Of a stretch of DNA of 64,000 bases, positions 37,910 to 49,800 are shown one piece after another. Every line of letters starts with the position of its first letter. Position 1 is the first letter of the stretch. The notes below the pieces were generated by a model. That model was given only the letters and a program-made list of their open reading frames with translations. It made no database searches and had not been told where the DNA came from. Source of the stretch: Lichenostomus cassidix (taxonomy: Eukaryota; Chordata; Aves; Passeriformes; Meliphagidae); contig CM039179.1 of the NCBI GenBank assembly GCA_008360975.2, positions 51,690,561 through 51,754,560 of the forward strand, written 5' to 3'. Made by a program: the position numbers and the translations under genes.

Positions 37910-39599
37910 ATAATTTTTAATCTTCTGCATGCAATATGCTTTTAAAGTCAGTAATTCTGGAGTACTTTGAATTTAGGAAAGAAATGTCTTCTATGGCTAG
38001 TACTTCTAATCTGAGAATGTCTTCAAAAGCCAGGTCCTATTTTGTTTCCAAGACTCACTTCCCTATGAATGTGTATTTTAATATATTTAGTTGTTTTGTG
38101 AAGAAGGAATGACAAATTTTGAAGCATAGATTGAGCAAACAGTTACTGAACAAATGCAACTGATTAACTTTGCAGAAGGTCACCAAGCATTTGTCAGTGT
38201 AGCATCTGCAAATCATATTCAACAATTGCCTAAATTAAGCACAAATTTATATCTAGTACAACCTATGCAGTAATGGATGGGACAATGGGAAGGGAAAACC
38301 TCAGCAATTGAACAGATATGTGCATTATTTTACTTAGCTAAAAAGGAGGGAAGACTAAAGGGGCAAGGAAAAATGTTGAATTATAAATTATCGCACATTT
38401 AGAAGAAATAGCTTCTAAAATCTCTTGAGTTTAGCACATTACATGGTGCTAGCAAATTCTGTGCATCAGTAGAATTATTAAACATATCTACAACACACGA
38501 ATGCATACAAATCAGAAATCATTCACTCCAGTGGAATTTATATCCTGTGAACATTACTGTAATTACATTGAAATTGACCATTTGTAGTCTATATTTCTTA
38601 TTCTTAAATACGCAATATATATGGCAATCTACACTTCTAATGTACTGTAAATAATAGCACACTTCAGTTAACAAAGTACCACAGTCATGCAATGTTAAAT
38701 GTCTAATCCAAATTTTCTCATTTATTTTCAAGTGCTGTGTATTATATTTTGAAAAATTAAAACTTTTATGTAGGGTTGCATTCAATAACTATTTAGATAA
38801 ACAGGATTCAATGCAAGCAATGGTTGAATAAGAAATCAAAGATGCATACAAAATTATATGCAAGATATTTGGAATTTTTCCCTAAATTAATAAAAAAATT
38901 TGCTACCTAGGGGAAAAAAGATTAATCCAGTGGCACAATTTGATCCTAAGAGACAAATTTTCAAACAGCTTTCAGGGTGTGGCTGCATGAAATTGTAAAT
39001 GCATCTGAATAATTAAGCAAATCTGAAGAGGCACAGTTGATATTGTGGTCACGGATGTAAAAGATTGAATGAAATTTTCATACTTAATTGAATTTGCAAA
39101 ATATTAGGAAAAAAATTGGGTTAGTCCATGATCTCACCTTTTCCCACACTTAAGATAGATCTCCCACAAAAACTAAAATATATTGGCAGAAATCTTCTGT
39201 GGAAAAAGAAGTGCAAGGTTCTCAGGGCCAGATGGAGAGGTTTTTTACTAGAAGGATATAATTTCCTATTTTTTAATTGATTCTGGTAAAATTTATGAAA
39301 AAGGAAAAATAATGAAAACTCCATCTTACATTAAACTTTATAATATGATTATTGTTCCCACCATGACATCACTGACTTAAATCCAGTCATGGACTTCACG
39401 GGTTTTAAAAATGGAGTAAGAAATAAGTCTTTGTCTCAAAGACCATGTTGTCTAAGTCAAAAAACACCTAAGATTGTAGACAGATGGCACAATGCCAATA
39501 AAAAGCAATTTGTTTCTTTCTTGGTCATGGAATGACAATCTCCTAACACTGCCATCTTGAGTGTTTCTCAACATCCAGAGCAAAAACAAGAGAGATATT
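37910..39599. other. AT-rich unique sequence, no gene seen
   Basis: No gene or repeat family recognised. The frames at 38519-38785 minus (88 codons) and 39121-39324 minus (67 codons) have no motif. The last 230 bases may belong to the next element under one reading of its borders. Confidence 0.5.
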
Positions 39600-40274
39600 G
39601 AAGGACAGTTGGAAAGAACTTTGTCCGGTGTTGAGGGTCAAGCCGCTGAAACCCCTGTGGTCAATGCTGTGGCCCTGCCTGACGCTCTCCCTGAGGAGCT
39701 GGACTCCTTTGAGGAGGAGCTGGTGGTGGAAACAGAGATTTGACTCTCCGCCCTCCTCCCCTCAAACTTTGAGTTTTCTTAGTTGTTGGTTGGTTAAAAG
39801 TTTGCAACCCCTCCTCCTGATTTGCATTAACCCCCCCCTCTTTTCTGGAAAGTTCGTTGCTGCTTGTTATGTGATTGGCCTGTTCGCGTATTCCCTCCCC
39901 TACATGTTGATTGATTTGACCTGCCCCCAATCAACCATTCCCTCCCCTGCTCCCTCCTGGCTGCCGCCCCTTCTCCCTGCACAGGGGCCCCTCCCTGAGG
40001 TTTTTGGCTCAATTGTTTGTTTCCTTAGGACCCTCCATTAAAGGCTGGTTTTTGGGAATCCCTCCGTCTCTCGGCTCTTTTTATCCACACAGTCGTTGAC
40101 ATCAGGTGCGTCTACCGCTCACCAGAGACTGAGCTCGCTTGGGGTGAACCAGCCGCCCAGATTACCTGCATTGCGGAAGACTAGCCGGGGCTTCTGGCAG
40201 AGGGCAGCGCAAGGCCTGGCCAGACGACAGTCGCAAGTCCACTGGACTGCGACAAGTGGCGCCCAGCTTTTACA
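39600..40274 (+). mobile_element. GC-rich LTR-like retroviral element, borders uncertain
   Basis: Seen: a sharp change near 39600 to GC- and pyrimidine-rich sequence. It contains an octamer ATTTGCAT (39820-39827), GTGATTGGCC (an inverted CCAAT, 39871-39880), and ATTAAA (40037-40042) as a possible polyadenylation signal, followed by a long U5-like part. At 40249-40265 GCGACA, AG, TGGCGCCCA is the layout expected at an LTR end followed by a lysine-tRNA primer-binding site (9 of 18 bases, then divergence). Known: lysine-type sites beginning TGGCGCCCA occur in class II (ERVK-like) retroviruses. Alternative border: ACATCACTG occurs at 39366-39374 and 40274-40282, which would fit a 6-bp duplication (CATCAC) around a TG...CA element of 39373-40274. 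The two readings cannot both be right. No gag or pol follows. Confidence 0.6.
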
Positions 40275-40282
40275 CATCACTG

Positions 40283-41699
40283 TTCTTTGACCATGACTAA
40301 ATGTGTGGTTTGCCGTGTTTGAAATAATGAAGACGTTGCCTGTAAGTTGAATACTAAGATTCAGCTTTAGTATACCTGTGATCCAGATAGTTTTAATGAT
40401 ATCCATGAATCGATAACTAACAAATTTGCAGACTCAAACTCTTTGTAGGAACCTTAGATTCCTTATTTGGAATCTACATACACTTAACTTTCCATGAATG
40501 TAACTCTGAAGCAATATAACTGTTGTTTATGTATGTTTTATTTTTGCCTTATCTACTCATAAAAGTAATAAAAATGATACACAAAGGTTTGACATGCTGG
40601 TTTTCCTAAATGCATGGGAAAGTGTCTATCATTAAATCACAGAATTATTAGATTGAATATGCACATTTACCTATGCTTTCATGCTTTCAAAGCCTGGTGT
40701 TTAGCAATGCCAGAGTAGTATTTATGTAGCAGTAGTCATGAAGATTTTATAACATATTTGTATAGAAGGATTCTCTAGTTCTGTCCATTCTTTATTTTAC
40801 TTGAAATGTTTACTTGTAACAGGTCCTTGCAAAAGAGTAGAATTATGATAGTATAATTGCACTTTACAAAGGATCAAGTCCTGTTATGCAGAACCGCATC
40901 AAAGTAAGTACATATGTTTCTCCACCCTCTATTTTGCAAGAGTCCTTAAAGAATTCTAGTAGGCATAAGTCACCTTCCAAAAGTCATTACTAGTTTCTCC
41001 CTAATGTATTAGGTTTGTCTTGGTTGTTTATGACTCCTCCATTAATGGATTTTTTTTGTTTTGTTTTGTGTGAGAACAGTTTTTCCTAACACCAGGATAA
41101 AGCATGTCAGGCAGTAATTTCTTGGATCATCTTTAGCACCTCTTTAAAAAGAAGTACAATGTTGTCAGCTCTCTCGCTCTCTGGTTTAATAGCTATTTAA
41201 TGAGCAAAGGTCTAATCCTGATTCCTTTGTCTGGTTGAAGACTCATTAAATTTTGTGGGAGCAGAATACAATTTTAAATGGATAGTTTTCCAACCATCAC
41301 TGCTCATTTTTCATTGGATTTCACTGGGATTCTTGGACAATTGCCACAGGTGATTGGTGACTTATTTTAACTTAATTTCTCACATTGGAACTTTTCCTTT
41401 GCTTAGCTAGTTGCACTTAGTTGCTGATAAAGTCTCATATTTTCAAAAGTACATGAGCTTAATTATGTGGGCTCACCTCTACAAGCTTTAGTTACACAAT
41501 GGAGGATACTTATTGCTTGGCAAGGACCCTCCATAAGCAAAATTTGCCCCAAATAATGAATTTGCAGAGTACACCAAATTCAGTTCTTAAAGAATATTAA
41601 CAGATTTCAAACCTTGGAAATTTCTCCTTGTGTATTACAGAATATTTTTATATCTGAAATTATACTTCTCATCACATGACATCTCAGTCAAATATGAGT
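40283..41699. other. AT-rich unique sequence, no gene seen
   Basis: No gene, RNA gene or repeat family recognised. Confidence 0.5.
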
Positions 41700-42256
41700 C
41701 ATTAGGTGCTATGATCCAGTTATAAGAGATGCCTCTTCCTGATTTAAAGTACAAACAAGATCATATGCCAAAGTCAATACTACAAATTTTATTTAGCAGT
41801 AAATGTGACATAGGAAGATAGAAAGGGAAGAGAGGGAAGGGAAAAGGCAGAGAAAAAAAAGAGAGATTAAGGAAAAGATGTGTCACCAACATGTGGACTC
41901 ATGCAGCATCCCTCTGGTCCTTCTTCACCCTGTTCTTGGTGTTGGGATCCCAGGGTTGTTCTTCTGGAGATACCACTTTTATACAGGCTGATCCCTGAGT
42001 ATCCGTGGAACAGAGATGCCATTCCCATAACTTGAGGTGGCATGTTATAAGCATTTGCTTCCTTTCCCTCAGTTTGCTATGGTGGGAATTTTTTTGTCTG
42101 GATGTTTTATCCAGATCTGCCTCACCAGGCCTGGAATTAGCATCTTCCTGTTGTTGCCATCAGCATTTACCACAAGTTCTGTTTTGGTGGCTTATTTTAT
42201 GGGAATTTCCTTCTTTGACAGTTTTGAGACTTGCAACTGCATTAATTAAGTCCACA
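41700..42256 (-). mobile_element. Probable LTR, ERVL-like, left border uncertain
   Basis: Seen, reading the minus strand: it starts TGTGGACTTAATTAATGC (complement ending 42256), has TGTATAAAAGTGG (complement of about 41971-41983) as a TATA box, and then an R-like part with a long pyrimidine-rich run (complement of 41816-41880). Then TGTCACATTTACTGCTAAAT leads into AATAAAAT (complement of about 41786-41793) as a polyadenylation signal. Known: TATA, pyrimidine-rich R and AATAAA in this order and spacing are typical of bird ERVL-like LTRs. The layout resembles the block at 8.0-8.9 kb, but the sequences are clearly diverged. No matching target duplication was found, so the 3' edge (low coordinate) is a guess. 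The 84- and 70-codon frames at 42005-42259 are in U3 and likely chance. Confidence 0.6.
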
Positions 42257-42881
42257 TAACTAGGTACAGGTTATACTGCTGAATACATGAACTCCAGATA
42301 ATGATTTGTACTTTCAAAATCAGAGAAGTCTATTCTGTGTTCCTATTGCACAGTATTTTATCTAAATTTTTTTAGGCTTTGTGTCATGCCTTTTTTATTG
42401 TTAAGTTGTAGCTGCCATTCTGTATTTATGTGGGTGCTTTTTGCATTTTTTTTGTTTTGCTTTTTGGCTTTATAAATAATATGAAGGCTGTGCTGTGGCC
42501 CACATGATTGCTACAGTGTTACCAGAAGAAACTGAATATATGTTGCTTTTGTAGAATAGGAAAATGTAAGGAATTTCAGCCAGTGGCCTGTTAGATGAGA
42601 AGTTTCACCTGAATTCAATCTAGGCTCTCTTTTGAAGTCAATGAGATAGAACATCCCAAAAGAAAACTTCAAACTTAACTAGAATTCATTCAATGCAGTC
42701 AATCAAAAAATGTATCTTGTAGTGATGTCAAAGTGTGCCACTTGATAGTGTTGATTCAGCCATTTTTGAGGAGTTGAGCAGATTTTAAAGGCTGGTTGGA
42801 TTGAAAGTGTGCTAGGTACAGTCCTGTGAAAGTAGAAGTACAGAAGTTTTATTTCTAAGGGAATCTGTCAAGTAATATATG
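42257..42881. other. AT-rich unique sequence, no gene seen
   Basis: No gene recognised. A short stretch at 42608-42655 (TGAATTCAAT ... TGAAGTCAATGAGAT) faintly resembles old sauropsid repeat words but is too short to call. Confidence 0.45.
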
Positions 42882-42990
42882 CCCCATTCCTGGAAGTGTT
42901 CATGGCAGGTGTTCCTGCCCATGGCAGGGGGCTGCAAATAGATGACTTTAAAGTCCCTTCAAATCCAAACCATTCCAAGATTCTATGATT
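42882..42990 (+). mobile_element. CR1 LINE 3' end with small internal deletion
   Basis: CCCCATTCCTGGAAGTGTTC, then GTGTTCCTGCCCATGGCAGG, then TTTAAAGTCCCTTCAAATCC, ending AGATTCTATGATT. This is the plus-strand 3' end of an avian CR1 with the terminal repeat. A part normally between GTTCATGG and CAGGTGTTCC (the segment with GAGCAACCTGGTCTAGTGG in the usual consensus, quoted from memory) is missing. Confidence 0.88.
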
Positions 42991-43784
42991 AGAGAGGATC
43001 AATTGCTGAAAGCAAATCCACGTAGCAACAGTCAGAGTTATGTCACTGGCAGGGAGCAGAGACAACATTGTTCTTGGCATTGGATCATGAAGTCATGCTG
43101 GAAGCCCTGTAAACACAGCCACCACCCTAAAGCATTCCTGAACTTTTTCAACTGCGCCTAAAAGGAATTCGCTCTTTAAATACTTATTTCACATCATCTC
43201 ACAAATTATTGAGAGAATCACATAAACATAATAATAGTTACAACAACAATAATAATCACCAAGCAGAATGATTTACATCTGGCCAAATCCAGTATAGTAT
43301 TTTAGAAGACCCACTGAAAATGTTTAGGAACTAGAGAAACTATTTCCTGAAATAATGAGTGAGAATTAAAAATAAATCAAAGAGTTATTAAGATCAGACC
43401 ATTACTATTCTTGACTTTTGTGTATTTGTGTGTGTGTATATATATATACATATATATATTGGCATTCTTAAGGTTAATGGGGATATTAACTCTTAATAAT
43501 TGATGTAGATAGACAGTTAATTCCATGAGCTGTTTTTGTGTTAAAACTACAGAAACTGTGATGACTTTGATGAAGTTACTTTAGTTACTTTAGGATTAAA
43601 CAATCTGAATTGTTAGAGGCGTAGGTACTTTCCGAAGTCTATCACAGATTTCCTTTACAACTCTGAGCAGCACATAGAGGGTAATACTGTTTAGTCCTTG
43701 CTGATGAACTTACAAACCAACTTTTTAGAGGGCTTTAATAGTGCTTCTCAGACAAGTAGCTACTCCTGGGAGTTCACGATATAT
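42991..43784. other. Unique sequence, no gene seen
   Basis: Holds the microsatellite at 43.43 kb. Nothing else recognised. Confidence 0.5.
43427..43459 (+). repeat. Compound (TG)n(TA)n microsatellite
   Basis: GTGTGTGTGTG followed by about ten TA units with one ACA interruption. Confidence 0.9.
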
Positions 43785-43880
43785 TCCTTTATCTCACTTA
43801 GTCTCATCTTTCCTTTGAAAAATGGAAGCTGTAATACTGCTGTGAACAATAAAATCCTCAAAGAAACATTTGGGAGTTTC
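43785..43880 (+). mobile_element. MIR-like ancient SINE fragment
   Basis: TCACTTAGTCTCATCTTTCC, TTTGAAAAATGG, TGTAATACTGC, then AAACATTTGGGAGTTTCC. These follow the order of the MIR/CORE-SINE segment usually containing TCAGTTTCC..TCTGTAAAATGGGGATAATA and a tail with AAAGCGCTTTGAGA. Moderate resemblance only; very old if real. Confidence 0.4.
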
Positions 43881-46800
43881 CAGACAGTAGTTTAAGTTTG
43901 CATTGGCATCAAAGACAGAAGCTTATTTTGTTCAGTTTTATGCATATTTAAACAAAAAGATTGGCTTTATCCTGAAATCTTAAAATTTAAAAGTGGATAA
44001 AACTGGTGCATACACCTTACTGAAGAAATAACAAAGTGTCTAATAAGCAGAGGGCACTGTACTGTCACTGCAGAGCCTTTAATCTCAGCAGCTGTGAATG
44101 TATGTGCAAGTTTTTTAAACCACCTAGCACTTAGTACTAAGGAAGAATATTAAGGAAGTTAAGGAAAAAATACGTAGTGGCCTTGTATGTTTTTAAAGGG
44201 ACATAAGGGAGTCACAGGGAAAGTGTGAAGGCATGAAATCAAACTAAAACTGTGTAATTCCAGCAATATCACCACTTGCCAACAGCTTAACAATGTATGT
44301 AAGTGAAAAGGTAGAAAATATGAGCCGAACAAGGAATGATAATCTTGTAAACAGCTATTTCTGACAAAATTCTGTTAAAATAAATGTATTTTCATAAACT
44401 GTATGCTTTGTGTTACTTTCCAAGTAAATATTAAAAATTTACCTTGAACTGTCCGTAGATTGATGTATTTTTGTGATTTAATAACTTTTCACCAGTATTT
44501 TCTGATGGAGGATGAGAAGTGAATGAAAAGCCCAAATGAACTCAGTAACACAGTTTCTGCTGTTTTCAGAAATTTATCCACTTACAAACAATAAAATAAA
44601 ATTGGCTTCTTTAGCCATTCTCTGCTAGACATCTTTAATTTCAACTTAATCTAATTTGCATACATTATTTTTATCTTTTATACACAGCAGCCAAGCAACA
44701 GCACTGTGGAAGTCAATCTAAAAGCCTTTTATTACACTACAGCTTAATTTCTTATTTACTACACTTGCTAAATTATATTTTTGAACAAAACTGGCAGCTA
44801 CTCTCTCAATTCACCAGAATGTTGTATTTTTTAATGATTGAAGCTGGAAACAGCTAGAAGCTATTGTTTTAAACGTAGCCTTACCTTTGTTTGCGTTATA
44901 AGTAAATGGATATGCTGACTACTAACTGAACAAGATTGAAGATGGTACGTAATAACAAGATACCGACATGAACACCCTGAAGACATATAGTCAAAGAAGA
45001 CAAATCCTTTTATCCTAAGAAATTGCTTCAAAAAATGTAGACCCAAAATATTTATTTCATGAATTATTGTCTACTGACAGTTGAGATGTTATAGAATAGT
45101 CAAGCTGATTCCAGTTTGCAGGAGCCAGAAATTAAAAATAATCACTGCAGGTAACAGAGTAACCCCAGTATGCTCATCATGTAAGCACAGTGCAGAGAGG
45201 TATATTCTTTCCTTGTTATCTATTATTATTCTAGTATAATTTGGTTATTTCAATGTGGACTACTGAAGAAACAGAGTTTGGTGAAGATCTCAGTATTGTT
45301 TATGAAGTGTGAAATTAAGAATACTGAAAAAACACCCCAAAACCCAGAGACAGACTTCAGTCTGACAGTGTTTATTTCTCTAAGTGACTGGCATATGTCA
45401 GATAGGTTCAAGGATGCATCTTGATTCTTTATAACTATTGCATTCCACAATCAAGAAAAACAATCTGACTTGCTGTCACTATGTTTAATTGTAAATGTAA
45501 TGAAGGAAAAAAAGTGGTGGTATGGTCATCTGAGAGTTAGTTTGCCTTTAACCTGCTGGATCTTGTACATTGCTGATGATTCATTTACTGATGTAATTGT
45601 TACAACTTCAATATGTTCTGGAATTATTGAGCCCTCTCCATAAAATATAATGATGAGTATCTTGCTGAAAACTATTACAATTAAAATAATGCCAAATATT
45701 TGTTTAAATATTTATTATTTTGTTATGTTTTTACAGAGTACCTTTTGGTTGATATTTGTATTAATCAAAACACACATATTGATTCTAATATTTCTAATGG
45801 CCTCCTCTTCATCTCCAGATGGAAACTTCCTCAAAACTAGGCTACTGTATTTCTACAAGCCATGATTATAGTTTTATTTTTCACTGTCAGTGTTCCAACA
45901 CAGAATTATGGCTCAGAGCTGGGAGACTGGTGGAATAACTTTCTTCAGTTTGCACAATTTGTAATTTATAAACTTTAATTCTAAAGACTGTGACTTTTAG
46001 TAGTACAAACTCTTAAGCATTTAACTTGTTAAATAGATAATGATAAAAATCCAAAGTAAGCAGTCTGGCTACTACTGTCATCTAGATGAAGACATCAATA
46101 CTGTAATTATTTACATCTGAACTAGCCATCCGCATTCATATGATAGTTAATGTGGAGAAAGAAGCACTTTTTGGGTGTGATTAATCTGACCTGTTGTATG
46201 TCTGATCCAGAATAAAATAATTTACTCTCTAGAAAGTGCTTAGTCTTTCCCATTTACTCTAAATGGAATTTAGGATGACTAGCTGAAGAATCAGTGTCCA
46301 TTCTTGGTGGGTGAATTCTATCATGACTGTTTATCGGTAAGGAAGGAAGATGCATATTATGAGAATAGACATAAGAGTGACCATTCTTCATTCATACACA
46401 ACATTCAAGGAAAGAAATACAGTGAAAATTCGTATTCCTTTCCTAGTTTCCTTTGCAAATATGTTAACTTGAATTCTTCATTAACTGATTTTCGAAAACT
46501 TATATGAATCTTAGAAATGACAGAAATTAAAAACACGATTAAAGGTTATCTACCTATTTTTTGAATTGCTGAATTCTTTTATGATCATTTACTCTTTAAA
46601 TTTTTGTTTATTTAGTCCATGAGTCCAGCTACAATGCTCTCCTAGAACCAGATTTTGGTAATTAGAAGCCTTCTTCCAATTTCCAGTGTTTCAATTTATC
46701 CCCAATTTTTTAGTTATCTTCGTGTATTGCATAATATCAAAAAGAGACACAGATATCTGAGATGTCATTACAAAAATAGTGTTCACAGATGTAAAATAAG

Positions 46801-49800
46801 ATGTTATTGAAATTTTGATCAGCTATTTTAAAGTAGAACCTCAAATTTAAAAACAGTCTCTACGAAGTTCTTAGCTGATGTTTGTGGTATGTGGTTTAGA
46901 AGGGAGATTGTTAATTGTACCAAATTTAGCCTGTCAAAATCTTCGAGTTTTACAACCATATAAAATGAATGCTCCTTTTACAATATTAACTCTTATCATG
47001 AACAAAACATTTAGCATGTACTGCTCCATTACCACTGATTTTTCCTTTCTTTGGAACATTTGTAGCACTGAGTCTGTAGTAACACATCAGTCATTCAGTT
47101 TTTAAATATTAAAAGAGAAATAATATAATTTTAGACTGCCTTGACTGGCACATACCTAAAAACATTAATGCAGCAGAAGACTATTTTGGATGCCATTCAA
47201 GGTACTTAGAATTTCTGAAGAGGACAGAAAAATACTGTGTATGAGTACAGAGCTGTATATGAAAATCCAATCCATATGTAGATGTAGGGATAGCATTTCA
47301 GAGGATAGTTATAAAAATTATCTTTAGTGTTTGAAGCTGTAGAAACTCTTGGATTTGTTCACAGACTAGGTTTCCCATGACAATTCTGACATTTCCCTAT
47401 GCATCACAACATATGAGAAGTACAAATTAAGGCAGGTGTTAACATCTCAGGAGTGGTTTTGTGGTTAATTCCTCAGAATTTAAATATAGATTATCTTTGT
47501 CCCAGGCTAGAGATAATTGATTTGATGATTGAGTAACTGTACTACTAGTGTCATGGAGGTATAAAAACTATCAGGCTGTAATTCTCAGAGACCGAAATAT
47601 CAAGACTAAGATATATGTTCATGTAACTAGAGTTGAACACAATAATTCAGAAGGGATCTCCGTATTTGGTCCAAAAAAGGTAATTAAATGAATCAACACT
47701 CTTTTCTGTGAAAATATATGTCTACAAGAACTTTAACAAATCTGATTTAGTCACAGTTTGACTAGCTCATTATATTTGCTTCACTACCGACTTTTGATTT
47801 ACATAAATGTTCACTACAGTTTTAATTGCATTTTCCTTCATGTTACATTTTACTGCTACAATCTATAGCTGTAATTGAAAAGGACTTAATTTTTAATCAG
47901 GACTGTTTTATGTAGAAAATTATGTATCACTTTAATGCGACAGAAATTTGCTGTGTTGGATAGAACTCTTGAAATGTAAATGCAAAGATTGCATCTATAA
48001 AGTATTTGACTGGCAACCAGTATGGTTATAGACAAATGTACAGACAGTCCTCTTTGGCTGATTAAGAAATGTTTGCTGAAAAGATTTTAGCCCCAGATTT
48101 TAAACTGAAAGTTAGGTCATTGCTCTACCAGGCAAGCAAATTTAGAGATACTTAAAACAGTTTTGATAACTCTATAAAGTTTGTCTAAATTGTGCCTTAT
48201 GGGCTAATCCCCAAACTCACACTGGACAATGGAATTGCAGTGATTTTCTGCATTGTAAATAACTGCACTGGAGTAACCTAAAACTAGAACTGTTCATAGA
48301 TTGACACAGAATATTCTTTTTTCCAGAAGTGGCTCCCAGGGATTCAGCTGTCAGTGCCTTCTTCCTCCATTCTGGATAGCCCCACTTGCACTCAGGAAAA
48401 CACATTTGAATTTCTGACAGTGCTCTGAATTATTTTTGTCTGTATAGAATACACTTTCACAAATAAATCTTTGGGAGTTTGTTGATAAAATTAACATTTT
48501 AACTTTACATCTACGTTCAATATAATATATTATTAATATTCCACTTGGAGGTCATTGAGTTTACTAATGTTCAGTCTTAGTCAAGATTGGGTCAACACAT
48601 CTTCCTTTTGATGCACTTCCTTTTTGTGTAATAGAAACATTTATTTTATAGTTTTGTAATAATTCTTTGGATCCAAATGAGCAATTTTTAATCTAAAACA
48701 CCTTCATGGTACTTTGAAGAAACAGCCATAAACTGCAGGAGAACTACCCGATACAGAATGTAGCTTTGTTACTGCTTAAAACTATTCCAATGTACTGCAT
48801 ATGACCATTGAAATAGGGAAAGAAATAATTTGTTGTTCTCTGAAACTACTGCTTAAGAGTTTATAGAGCATCTGCAGTGAAATAAAACTGCACAGAATAC
48901 AGTTTCATTTCCTTTCCTACTAATGAAATGCATTATTTACTCTTTTGGCTTTGTAAAGGGTATTCTGCATACTAGCCTGATGTGTGAAAAAAGCCAAGAG
49001 GAACAGCGAGCATGTCCTTAGACAGATGTAATAGCTCAAACACTCTAGACTGTCTAATATTTCAACTTTTAGGTGAAAAGGAAAAACTCTGGAGAATCTA
49101 CTAGCACTCAAGTTCAGTCCCTCCACTACTCATTGTCTCCTGAACAAAACCCAACTCTTCGCACTTCAAATCCAAAAAGAGGAGTTTCATTATAAAGACT
49201 GCAAGGCAGGCAGATGTGGTATCATTTAGAATGAGAAAATGAGAAGTAGAAAGATTTGGCAGTGACTGACCTCAGCAAACTGAACAAATTGCATGTTGTG
49301 ACCCCTCTCTTCTTTAGCTGAGAAGAATGAAAAAACACCCTTTTGTATAGACTTTTTTCCTATAAACAACCTCAGAGTCCTTCCCTTTAAGATGGAAGTA
49401 GCCAACATTAGTTATAGGTACTAGCAGCTATCTCCCAGATATTCAAATTTCAGATGTCTACAGAACTCATGTAAGTAACAGGTATATTGACCTGCTTCAA
49501 CACCCTTGAGCAGCAAGGGGAGCTGAAGATTTTACCGAACAGACCTGAGAACAGAATGCTGGAATTCTCTGGATGAGTTAAAGCCACAGATGTATTTATG
49601 CCTCATTGATTTCTTTTCCATATCTGGTATGAATGAAAAGTTATTCTATGTGAAGTTATCATTATATTTACTTGGACATATATGCAGAGTATATATTTTG
49701 TTTATGTATTTTGTTTATGTACATTTCAGCTGCAGAAAGCAGTTGATGAGTTTGCAAATTATCACAAGAAACCACAAAAGTCATGGAATATCTTTATTTT

